This document shows positions 45,436 through 55,285 of a DNA stretch of 64,000 nt, in pieces. Location: NCBI GenBank assembly GCA_050084515.1, contig CM114271.1, positions 67,146,001-67,210,000 of the forward strand, written 5' to 3'. A program made the position numbers and the translations under genes. The notes beneath the pieces are model-generated. The model made no database searches. It was given only the letters and a program-made list of their open reading frames with translations, and was not told where the DNA came from. This DNA is from Blasia pusilla (Eukaryota > Marchantiophyta > Marchantiopsida > Blasiales). How positions within the stretch are numbered: position 1 is the stretch's first letter; every line of letters begins with the position of its first letter.

Positions 45436-47691
45436 TCAAGACTTCACCTGGTGCACCAAAATGACTAAGCACTCTATCCAGAAACGCATACGCCGTTCCT
45501 CACTTGCCTTGTCCGGTAATGCCACCAACTCAATCCACTTGGAGAAGTGCTCCACCATCACCAACACATATCGATGATGTCGATACCAACGGTAACGGTC
45601 CCCAAAGTCCACACTCCAACGGTAATCCAACCCCATAATAGGCAAGGGGTGTAATTGTGGTATAGGGGCATTAAATGATGCCCTCACCCGGTCACAAACC
45701 ATACAATATGACACCAACTGCTGCACCTGAGTATGCATGCCACGCCACCAATACTGGCCAAGGAGTAAGCTATACGTACGCCTTACCCCAAAATGTCCCA
45801 ACTCCTCATGGGCATGTCGCACAATGCGCTCTTTCTGAGCCAAATGTGGCACTACTCGTACTCTACCATCCTCCCACACGCGGAGAATATGTGTTCCCTC
45901 CAATCGATACCTCTTAGCACGTTGAAGAACACGGTCTCGCTCCTTGGCACTCACTATGCCTGGCACCCTACTGGTCCGTAGGAACTCCAACACCAACGCA
46001 TCATCATGAATATCACGATGATCCGTACCACCATCTCCAACCTTAGGATCTGAAGGCAGGCCATCTACCCTTTGACTAGAGTAAGATATCATGTCGTCCT
46101 CCATACTAGAGTCCACCCCTAACCAACATAAAAAGGCAGATGCATGCCAACCTGGCACCATCTCCTCATCAACCTCGCCATGCCATCTAGCCCCAGTTGT
46201 ATCCTCTTGGCTAGTACATGGGTTCCTACTCAACCCATCAGCGTCAAGGTTGGCAACTCCAGGTCTATGTACCACCTGGAAGTCATACTCCTGTAAGATA
46301 AGAGCCCACCGTGCAAGCTTCCTTGTAAGCTTGTCCGACTCCATCAACCACTTGAGCGGCTGGTGATAAGTAACAAGGGTAAAATGTGTGCCAAACAAGT
46401 AACACCTAAAGTGTGCCACAACCCACACTACTGCCAAGCACTCTCCCTCATATGAACTATAGCGCGACTCCGCTGCATTATTCAAACGACTTGCATAGGC
46501 CACCACAAACTCCATGTGCTCATCATCATGTTGTGTCAACACCGCTCCAAGTCCCAACCTACTCCAATCAGTGTGTAACTGAAATGGGCGCCCTCTGATA
46601 GGTCTTCTCAAGATAGGCGCCGCCACCAACTAGGCCTTAAGCTCCACAAAAGCTCTCTCCTGATCATCTCCCCAATGCCACTCTTGATCTGATTTCAGCA
46701 ATTGGTTCAAAGGCTTTGCCATAGCACTAAATCCCTTCACATACCTCCGACAGTAGTTCGCCAGTCCCATGAATGCTCGAACTCTACTCACATCTACCGG
46801 ACGCGGAATAAGTGCAATAGCCTCCACCATTGCTTGCTGAACTCCCAAACCACCTGGATAGATCACATGACCCAAGTACTCAACATCCTCATGGAAGAAC
46901 TTACACTTTCGTGGATGCAAACGTAGACCATGAGCTTTCAACCGCTCAAACACCATCTGCAAATGTATCTAATGCTCCTCCACCGTGTTATTGAACACCA
47001 AGATATCATCAATGTAACACCGAACAAAATCCAACCCTGCTAGAATCCTGTCCATCACTCTTTGCAACTTGGCAGGTGCATTCTTCAACCAAAAGGGTAA
47101 GAATTTCCACTGGTACAAACAATCCTTGCCATGAGAGTTGACACCCCAAAATGCTGTCTTGGCCTTGTCACTCTCCCGAATCGGCAATTGATGGTATCCT
47201 GCCCGAAGATCCAAAGTATTAAAAATCTTTGCCTGTCCTACCACATCAAAGATCTCCTCAAGTGAAGGCATGGCATACCTATCGGCCTTGGTTTGCCGAT
47301 TGATAGGACGGTAATCTCCACACATCCGCCCATCCGTGTAGTTGCCATGCATATCCTTTTTAGTAGGCATGACAGTGGCTGATGCATACTCTCCATGCGA
47401 CAACTCAACTAATCCAGCCTCAAAAAAGTCCAACGTCCTACTCTGAATCAAGTCCCTCTCCATATCACTATATCGATAGGGACGACGGAAGATTGGCATA
47501 TCACTAGCCAAATCAATCCGTATACCGGGTCCAACTAGAGAACCCAACTCCTTCATGCTAAAGGCAAAACAACTCCTATAAGCATGTAGGAACTGTGTCA
47601 AGCGTCGTTTCTCACCTCCCGTAAGCTTGGGCCCAAGTAATGGCTCCCAAGTCTCCTCCACTGGCACACTAGAGGGAGAGGACGATGCCAT
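45436..47691 (-). pseudogene. Reverse transcriptase-RNase H-integrase (copy 2)
   Basis: One frame interrupted by TAG at 46969-46971 and 46630-46632. 46969-47691: KLTGGEKRR, GPGIRIDLASDMPIFRRPYR, LDLRAGYHQLPI, YIDDILVF. 46630-46962: RT thumb and connection (GLRLHPRKCKFF, RAFMGLANYCRRYVKGFSA). 45436-46629: RNase H (HTDWSRLGLGAVL, EGECLAVVWVVAHF, but VTYHQPL where copy 1 has ITDHEPL, so an active-site Asp is Tyr), then the integrase zinc region (HAHEELGHFG..CMVCDR) and the first catalytic Asp (WSVDFGD). The frame is lost near 45470. Close homolog of 10114-12294. Confidence 0.9.
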
Positions 47692-47732
47692 TGGTCGCTA
47701 CATAACCCCCTCACAAGATGGTACACCCTTAG

Positions 47733-49234
47733 CTACACCATCATCTCGAGCAAATAACTCCTCCACCAAAGATGAGCAACCAACTCCACATGCCCAGCCA
47801 TTACATCCCATTTACTCCAAGGATGCAAAATACTACTCTCCTCGCCCCCAGCCGATGCCTCTACCGTCCCGGTAGCCATTGAGCTCATTACAAGGGGTGG
47901 AAGACCCACATACATAGTCCGGAGTCGACGCTGCTCGGCCATACCAAGACTCAAAATCCAAGTCAAACAATTCAGGTCCATGGCCTGACCCAACACATGA
48001 CGTCGTGAAGCCTCAGAAATAGAAGCAACGGGCCGTTACACCGAGAGCAAATCCCATTGCACGCTCTCTCTCATCAGCGTTAGGCTCCACCAACTGTTGC
48101 ACATGAGAATCCCATACAAGCCCCGGACCACCTTCCGTGTAGGCATGTGACGAGGGAAAACTCACAAATGTGGGTAGTGCCATCCTAGGCTGGCCCACAC
48201 GGTTCACCACTGCCATGGGTGACCGATCAATAACCCTCACCACTTGAGAAAGTTGCCCAGTATCCAAGATACTATCCACTGTAAGGCGAGGATCCCGCTG
48301 CACTGCATCATATGCTCGACGTGGAACCTCCCTAGGCAACAAGTTTGTCCACCACAGGCGTGGACGATGTGCACGCGAGCCAACTCGCGCTGCATCCAAC
48401 AACACCGCTGGTCCAATCCAAGACCATACCTCATGAACACTCGCCATCATCCGGGTCCGAGTGTCACCCAACAATGGAACATTCTCCAGAATGTAAGCTA
48501 GAGCACGTGCCTGATGAACCTGAAGATGTCGTAACACCCGTAACATCTCCCAAAACAATCGAGACCTAGGGTTATGTAATCCCTCACCACGACCAACACG
48601 TGTATGACCTTGACATGGCCATCCAGCAATCACCAAATCCACAAGACCAACCCTCTCAAGGTCCTACGCCCCCAACAATGCAATGTGTGATGGTAAAGCA
48701 CGCTGGTACCCATGAATAGCTGATGGCGACAACAACTCATGATATCTCCGTATCAACTGACCAATATGTCGGGATGAGACTCTCTGGGCCGTCTCATCTC
48801 GCTCCACATACACGTATCTCCGACAGAATACCGGCTGCAACATCGCAGCCCAAACTCGTGCTAATCCCACCAAAGAGATCTAACACACAAATGCCCTCTG
48901 GCGGATACTGCCATACAATGGGTGTAGTATCCAAAGGGGATAACCCAACTGGACTTGAAGTAGGAGTCCGCCGTGGGGCCTCCTCTTCCTCGTGAGGTAT
49001 AACAGCCTCACACCAAGCCTCTTGCACTAGGCGATTAGCCTCCTGCACTAGGCGATCAGCCTCCTGCCGTAGTGCACCGCCTGAACTCCAAAGTGGCACA
49101 TCCAACGATGAGGATGCCACTGCTGCAAAAATAGGGACCTCTTTTACCTCCTCATGCGCAGGAGAATCCATAGCAGAAACATTACCCTCCAAAAAGTCTC
49201 CTGGCCAAGTGCTTACTCCACTAAAACCACCCAC
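47733..49234 (-). pseudogene. Cytosine-C5 DNA methyltransferase (copy 2)
   Basis: The most complete methyltransferase here. Motif I ICVLDLFGGIST (frameshift just after, near 48880), motif II YVYVERDET, motif IV DLVIAGWPCQGHTR with the catalytic Cys intact (48613-48615), FWEMLRVLRH, motif VI AYILENVPLLGD, motif VIII LLDAARVGSRAHRPRLWWTN, a target-recognition region (RAYDAVQRDPRLTVDSILD), and motif X ERERAMGFALGVTA. A frameshift near 48035 then gives the helix region LGQAMDLNCLTWILSLGMAE. One TAG at 48664-48666. Motif order I to X is linear, as in DNMT3, DNMT1 and bacterial enzymes and unlike permuted plant DRM. Motifs VIII and X look DNMT3-like, but PCQ in motif IV is not typical of DNMT3 (PCN). 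Confidence 0.87.
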
Positions 49235-49399
49235 AGATGCTAACTTTGTTGGGGAAGACCCCCTGGTCGAGCCCCGAAATAAATCTCACAGAACTTGGCT
49301 CATACGTCCATCCTCGGACTCGCCAACCAGGTCTATAAGACACTTTGTCTCACCCAAGAATCCATCTGAAAACCCATCGGGTACACATCGCTCCTCCAA

Positions 49400-49778
49400 C
49401 TAGTACATCATACGACTCGGCTGATGTGACTACCGCAGATACTCCCAACCGGGAGCTACCAGTTGCATGATCTGGTCTCAACTATACAGAAAACTTCTCC
49501 CGTGTCATGAATTGAGACCTATCATTGGCTCCTCCAAGTGATGTTTGAATCTCGAATGGGCAAGGCTCAAGCTCTAACCTCCGAATACCCAAACCAATAC
49601 ATGTCGCCTTTCCCAACATCAAAGGTTGGGCACCAGAGTCTAACAAGACTCTATCTGGTCTATACACCTGTCTTGTAGGACTCACCAATCGGAAGATCCC
49701 ACTCCGGTTGTCCAACATACATACACCAGGTGTAAGCCTCTCACGATCAATGGTTGGCCGGGCTGGTAATGCATCCAT
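49400..49778 (-). pseudogene. Retropepsin-like protease (copy 2)
   Basis: The frame at 49482-49778 holds the active site VLLDSGAQPLMLGK (DSGA), then IRRLELEPCPFEIQTSLGG. A TAG at 49482-49484 interrupts it, and the same frame continues VSAVVTSAESYDVLVGGA, a typical retropepsin C-terminal stretch, before a frameshift. The 49943-50194 area upstream is the Gag-protease linker in more than one frame. Confidence 0.75.
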
Positions 49779-50239
49779 CTTCGCCCGCTACCGCCAAGTA
49801 GCACCGGGTACTCAATGCTACACACGACATAGAGGTTTGCTCCACCGCAACACCCTCATCCACCTCAACACTGAGCAAAGAATAACACCCCACGTTCACA
49901 CAAACGTGGTCGCTAGCTGAAAATACTGAGCTAAGTCAACTCCTAAAGCCATCGGCTCGTGGCGAAAACAATGGGGATCCCAACACCGGTTGCCATCCGC
50001 AATATTGCATCGATCTTTGCATCCGTGTCTACTACACGCGATGTAGATGCCTCGATCCCCCCCACTGCCGGCTCAATAGGTTGCGTGAGGAACCATGGAT
50101 GGAGTCCTAAGCACCTCAGACAACAAGAATGACCGGGAAGCCTAGCTCGCCTCCCCCTCACCCCTCTGTGGGTCCAACTCCACAAGAGCACCACGTGGCT
50201 CGACGCCGAGTGGCTCCTCTTGTAATCGCAGGTGATGCC

Positions 50240-51787
50240 TCAACTTTGTGTTGCACTCGCCATATAAGAGAGATCATCCCTCCATAAGAGGTGGAAGCCC
50301 CTGCTCCCGAACTCCTGATCTATGCTTTGGATACCACCATAGTAGCCAACCAACTGCTCCAATCTGCTCAATCCTGGCAGCCATAGCGACTCTGTCGTAG
50401 TGGTAGGGGTAGCCACCGTAGGCTCTCCAACCACTGGTCCACCTCTACCACCCCTACCACCTCTACCACCTCGCCCTCTCGGAGCTACTCCACCACGGCC
50501 GCGGCCTGATCTCAACTCTGGATGAAGATCAAAGCAACGCTCTCGAGGATGACCTGGTCTCCCGCAATGATCACATTGAGTTGGGGCCGATTGAGGCCCA
50601 TCCTCCAAAGTCCGTCTCCCATCCTCTTGGGGACAAAACTTCCTAAGATGATCACCTCCACATGTCCAATATGACTGTCCTTGCTGCGGGGCAACAAATG
50701 AAGGCAATGGTCTCTACGCAAGTGTCCCTCTAGGACTTGACTGAGGTCGTGTGTACCCCCCACGACTCCCACTACTACTACCACCACCACTACTACGAGA
50801 CTGTGAGGTGGGCGGCTGAACACAAGAAGTAGTAGTTGTATCCCTACTGAATGCGGATGTCATCACTCTCTCCTTCACCATGTTAAGCTCAATCTTCTCA
50901 GATAGAGCAAACACATGGGTCAATGTGGGTGAATCATCACTCATAAGAGTAGCATCACGTACCCTACGGCGCAAATCTCTGTCCAAGATCCCATACCAAA
51001 ACTGGATTGTCTGATCCTCAGTCACACCTTGGGTAACTGAAATCAAGCGTCGCATACGAGTGTATGCCTCACGAAGACTCTCATCTGTCTTTCGCTCAAA
51101 TTCCTGAAGACTCCTCAACTTCTCCGTCTTCACTCCTTGATAGTTCTTCTTCAACCTCTTCAAGAACTCTGCGACCGGGCTAAACGATGGTGGGGCACTA
51201 GTACCTCCACTAGTACCCCCACTAGTACCTCCACTGGTACCCCCACTCTGGCTCGTACTCGTACCACTCAACGTCGGCCTGGCTGGCATAGTAGGAGCAC
51301 TACTACCAATACCACCATGGTTGATAGACACATAGCCTGGAGACCAATGTTGTCTCCACACCTCAATCTCAACAACATGGTCTTTCCTAAACTCATGGTA
51401 ATCATCCATGGGTGGTCCTTCCAAGTGCTGAAACAACCCCTTCCAAGCCAAGAAGGGTGTAAACAAAGTGGCGTTCCGCAACATCTGCATATCACACCAC
51501 ATATCAAACTCCTGCATGAAGTCCTCCAACTCAATGGTGCCCACTGCACCCAAGTATCGTTGTGGGCCCTTCATGGCCCCATATCCACCGTCCATGTCCC
51601 AAATCAATGGAGCTGCAACACTCGTTAACAACGTAGAAGACTCGGTGTTTGGAATACCCTCGTCCTCTTTTTCATCAACTGTCGGAAGTGGAAAAGGTAG
51701 CCGATACCTAAATCCACTCTGTGTGAAACCACCACTGTCCGCACCACGGTCCCCAACCAGACCACCCGACAGCTCCGTGATGACCAA
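50240..51787 (-). pseudogene. Gag with zinc knuckle and RG-rich tail (copy 2)
   Basis: One frame from 51787 to 50240 with a single TAG at 50714-50716. The capsid-like part (AEFLKRLKKNYQGVKTEKL, SLQEFERKTDESLREAYTR, FWYGILDRDLRRRVRD) is preceded by a GGTS tandem repeat. A low-complexity Ser/Gly stretch follows. Past the stop, a first knuckle has lost its leading Cys (YWTCGGDHLRKFC), while a second is complete (CDHCGRPGHPRERC). The tail is RGRGG-rich (GRGGRGGRGGRGG), which commonly binds RNA. Copy 1 lacks this region. Confidence 0.82.
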
Positions 51788-53284
51788 CGCCGATGCCGCA
51801 CCACCACCAAATTACCACCAGTAAGTAACCAAGTGACGTCGATGTCACTATACTATTCTAGCTCTACTAGCTATGGGTGTAGGCAACCTAACCTGTCATC
51901 ACTACAAGAAGCCTCCCACGGTCTACTGGTCATCACTCCAGCCTCACTATCGGTAGCACACAGGAGTAACACTACTCTGGAAATTAGCGTCAACCCTAAC
52001 AATGGGCGCACAAACAAGAAGCAACGATGGAGGGGATCCAAACATAGGAAGTCCAACGACAACCCTCCAATCGCAAATGGAAATCAAGGTAACACAATCC
52101 ACCAAACGTGGTGCCCCATGAATCCACAAAACCCACCACACAATTCTAACGCAATAGCTACTCCGCCGCGGGTCGATGACGTGCTAGTCGAACTCGCAGC
52201 ACCTGAAAATATCATCTACATCGAGAGGCTACACCGTATTATGCGCTAGAGGTACATCAACCAAAAACCTGAGATGCATAAAGCGCCTAACACATCTCCA
52301 AATAGCACCAAATGAGCTACAACAGTGTGTACACTGGCATAGTTAAGAACTCAGCAGTTAAGCGTCCTCCAGGCAGAATAGCCCAAAGATGGGTGACCAG
52401 TTATGCAACACTCAAATCCCAAATCCTGCAAAAATTGCCTCACGCCCCAGCAAGCAAGCTTGCTCCTTACTCCGCCTCTCACGCCCACTCGCCCCGAGCT
52501 ACTACGAGTTGCCTCGAAGCCTCGAAATGCCAAGACATGCCCTGTTCGCCACGCTTTGCCATGCTTTGCTATGGAGAGAGGCCCAGCCAGGGCGCCCCCA
52601 ACGGGATAGGCGTCTCCAACAATGAACGAGTCACCAACCAACCAGCCCCTCCGATCCGCCGTCCACCATAGCCAGACCTTGAGCTAGTCCGCGAAATTTT
52701 GATCAGAAATTACTTCACAAATCCGTGACCGAAATCAAATCTGTTTCGACCAGAATTCAATTGACCACCATAGCTATCTCTTCACAAAAAATCAGCTACA
52801 ACCAAGCTCTGTACTCCGAGCTAAAAATCAGACAAACTTGCTGTCCATACACCTCCAGAATCGCAAATCCGACAGCGCTTCCGCCAAGTTTCATGCACGC
52901 AGAAATCCGCAACGCTCCACACACTCGAGCAGATAGCTTCACATGAGATCACAATACAAGTAGCAAGAGGAACCTCTCACCCAATCTGGATGAACTTCAA
53001 CAGAGCTTCCGCACTCCAAGCTCTCCACATCAGAAAACCGTCGAACACCAACCAGAATCTTCAATCCTTGATAACTTCCAACTCCCTTGACAAAATCCAG
53101 CGATCTAAAGCGCGTTGGGAGGCTCTCAGCAAGGCGCTTCTTTCCCAGCCAAACACGCACCAGATTCACACCTCCAAAATAGGCCACAAGCCTCGAACAT
53201 CCACGGCTGAGTACATAATCAACCCTAACCAGATCCTACTGATCTACAATCGAAGCTACCATCGATCTACTCCAGTTCTTTCGG
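51788..53284 (-). other. 5' leader of gypsy copy 2
   Basis: 1.5 kb between the 5' LTR and Gag with no recognised protein. It contains the 5S rRNA-like segment (52346-52398). I did not find a convincing primer-binding site next to the LTR: the coding strand continues CCGAAAGAACTGGAGTAG. Confidence 0.6.
52346..52398 (+). other. 5S rRNA-derived segment (internal promoter region)
   Basis: From AGAACTCAGCAGTTAAGCGT to GATGGGTGACC, this aligns without gaps to positions about 43-95 of plant 5S rRNA as I remember it, with 41 of 53 bases identical. The best-kept parts are the A-box side (19 of 20) and the C-box side (GATGGGTGACC, 11 of 11), with the correct distance between them. These are the 5S internal control elements bound by TFIIIA/TFIIIC. 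The 5' third of 5S is not recognisable upstream. Orientation is antisense to the element. Confidence 0.65.
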
Positions 53285-53651
53285 TGAAATCCGTGAAAGA
53301 CCTAATGTCATAAAACACGTATAGAATCACAAACAATCGAGCCAAAACCACTCCACGATGAGAGAATCTAGGTCGAAGCTTGCGGGAAACACCATAGCCA
53401 AGAGCTCTACTCACCACCAAGGCTAATTCCCAACGCAACAGGCTCAACTCAAAGAACAGACTGTTCTTTGAGTGCAGTCCACCTTATATCCTCCAACCTA
53501 AGAGCGGGCCCTACTGGGAAAGTCACCCCAACTGAGTAACCCCCAACCCTATGTATGAAACCGCATCTCTACCAAGCCACTACGGTCCTACATAAGGAAT
53601 GGCCTCTACTAGCACACTATACTCTACGACATAATCCGTATGGTCATGACA
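53285..53651 (-). repeat. 5' LTR of gypsy copy 2 (block B')
   Basis: Coding strand begins TGTCATGACCATACGG and ends CACGGATTTCA. Matches block B at 44016-44303 plus a 77-bp stretch missing there. Followed directly by the remainder of the Copia 3' LTR. Confidence 0.85.
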
Positions 53652-53654
53652 AAG

Positions 53655-53938
53655 GGCATAGCACCTAGTATGCTAAGACGACGTGGGGGTTTGAGGTCGC
53701 AGCCCCTGACAAAATTTTTCTATTAATAGAAATAAAGAAGAATAGATTAAAAACCCTAGTTTTCCTAGTAGTGAAGTAGTCGCGAGCCGCAGTGGTAGCG
53801 CATTCTCGTATGTCAAGTTTTTTGCATGTTCAAGTTCCATCGAACCTCTTCTGTGAGCGCACGCACGAAGTAGGCCACTTTGTATCTCCAAGTTGTATAA
53901 TATAGTTCAGTGATTTTGTCACTTTTTGTATTCTCACA
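53655..53938 (+). repeat. Copia 3' LTR, right part
   Basis: Resumes the LTR at GGCATAGCACCTAGTATGC, colinear with 39330-39615, and ends TTCTCACA followed by the AAGAA target duplication. Confidence 0.9.
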
Positions 53939-54235
53939 AAGAAATGGTCTAGTTGAGCATTTGTGGCAGATGAAAGGAAATGGCCACCAATTTCACTATG
54001 TAGGGCAAGTCTAGGCATTACATCCAAGCACACTGAGTGCTCCAACTATGTACTACAATTTTGAAATGAATACTGAAAGGCAACGCATACAAGAATGTGA
54101 AAATCCAGTCCACAAGCCAGAAACTTGATATTTATTATCAATGCTCCACATTACAAAATTGATCGGGCTTCTATAGGAACTGTCCAAATATGCCTATTGA
54201 GAAACACTAAACATACATATTTAGCAGATTTCTAT

Positions 54236-55285
54236 CTAGTTGATACAAGTAGTAAATTCCTCTAAATCAAATTCAGGACTAGAAACTTCAGCACTTGCTG
54301 CATGGGGTGAATTTTCCGTGCCAGCCCATTGCCCTTCCAGATCAATTGGAACTTCTCGTAGGGGTGAACACTTGGCAGGAATTGAAGCTTGCTCATTCTC
54401 CAAATTGAATTGCACTCTGAACTTTTCTAGTTCCTTTGCTCTACAAGCACAGAAGAAGTCTCTACACTCCTCATCCACATCTGCAGGCCTGATGCTGAAC
54501 AAGTCACGAAGACTCTGGCTTTCTAAGAGCTTAAGCCGCTTGGCATTGGTTTCTGCCATGTCAAGTTGAGCATAAGCTGAAATACGGAAGTCACAATCCT
54601 TAGATTTTAGTCTATTTGTTGCCTTGTTACCCATTGGCCTGTGTGAGTTGACAATATATTGAACTCCATCTATTCTTGCCCCCCCATTGGGATTGATAAT
54701 TTCAGTTGGAGAATGTGGGGTTGAAGACACATTCTCCTTTTCAGCTAGTAGGCCCTTTCCCTTGCCTTTCGGTTTCAATTTACCCTTGGAAGCCATATCA
54801 TCAATTGACTATGCAAATATGGGACAATCCTTAAACAAGTATTAACAATCCATGTACAAGAATTCTTTTCCCTTAGGAAGCTTTTGTGCATACAATTCTC
54901 TAGCTTTCTGTACAGTGTCTTCCTGATTTGAGCCAGACAACCTGAGATCTTCTACACAAGCAATTGAGCCATCAAATTTGGAAACATCATGCTTCAAGTT
55001 ACCCCACTTACTTTCCAAAGATCTAGCTCCTCGCTCTTGGGTGTCTCTTGGTCAATTCTGGTTATAGTGTTCAGCAACCCTGTCCCAAAACGACTGATTC
55101 TTTTGTCCCAAACCAATAATAGGATCTTGTGAAATGGTCACCCAAGAAATTGAAAGCTGCTTCAACTCAGCAGTGGCAAAATTTGTACCTCTGGCCCTCT
55201 GGCTGTGGTCGTTGTTGCCATATTGACTAGGTAGATGTGCAGTCCCGTAAGAAATGGGGCAGAAGAGAGTCCAATCCCACCTCAC
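54236..55285 (-). pseudogene. MYB/SANT and NAM-associated C-terminal domain protein (PIF/Harbinger accessory type)
   Basis: 55052-55285 carries a trihelix/SANT-like start (RGTNFATAELKQLSISWVTI, SQDPIIGLGQKNQSFWDRVA). After a stop, 54800-55050 continues RSLESKWGNLKHDVSKFDG and KARELYAQKLPKGKEFLYMD, then further stops. 54236-54796 is open (186 residues) with IVNSHRPMGNKATNRLKSKD, the NAM-associated RPxGxKxAK signature, and ENEQASIPAKCSPL. Proteins of this kind partner with PIF/Harbinger transposases, and domesticated relatives exist in plants. At least three stops in the middle make it a pseudogene unless an intron removes them, for which I saw no clean splice pair. The Copia insertion lies about 300 bp downstream. 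Confidence 0.65.

Larger units (their letters stand above)
43910..53651 (-). mobile_element. Ty3/gypsy element with DNA methyltransferase and PHD finger, copy 2 (near full length)
   Basis: Read right to left: 5' LTR 53651-53285; leader; Gag 51787-50240; protease near 49700-49400; methyltransferase 49100-47900; RT, RNase H and integrase 47691-45300; PHD finger 44722-44588; 3' LTR region 44409-43910. CAAAG lies on both sides (43905-43909 and 53650-53654), inside the Copia 3' LTR. The right CAAAG overlaps the terminal CA of the LTR by two bases. About 9.7 kb, inactive, but with few lesions: five in-frame TAG codons and about four frameshifts that I could place. The methyltransferase sits between protease and RT, an order I know from no standard Ty3 lineage. 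Confidence 0.9.
39148..53938 (+). mobile_element. Ty1/Copia retrotransposon, degenerate, split by gypsy copy 2
   Basis: The 5' LTR at 39148-39615 begins TGTTGGATTC and ends TTCTCACA. The 3' LTR is in two parts (43699-43909 and 53655-53938) with the DNMT-type gypsy element between. AAGAA flanks both outer ends (39143-39147 and 53939-53943), a perfect 5-bp target duplication. Between the LTRs are gag, protease, integrase, RT and RNase H in Copia order. The two LTRs differ at many positions, so the insertion is old. All genes carry stops or frameshifts. Confidence 0.92.

Noticed and set aside
45436-50716. TAG stops as programmed readthrough or a reassigned codon
   Set aside because: Copy 2 also has frameshifts, host genes in the window end normally, and copy 1 lacks stops at the equivalent RT positions. 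Decay is simpler.
52351-52671. Overlapping frames in the gypsy leader
   Set aside because: Open on both strands, overlapping the 5S-like segment. No conserved motif.
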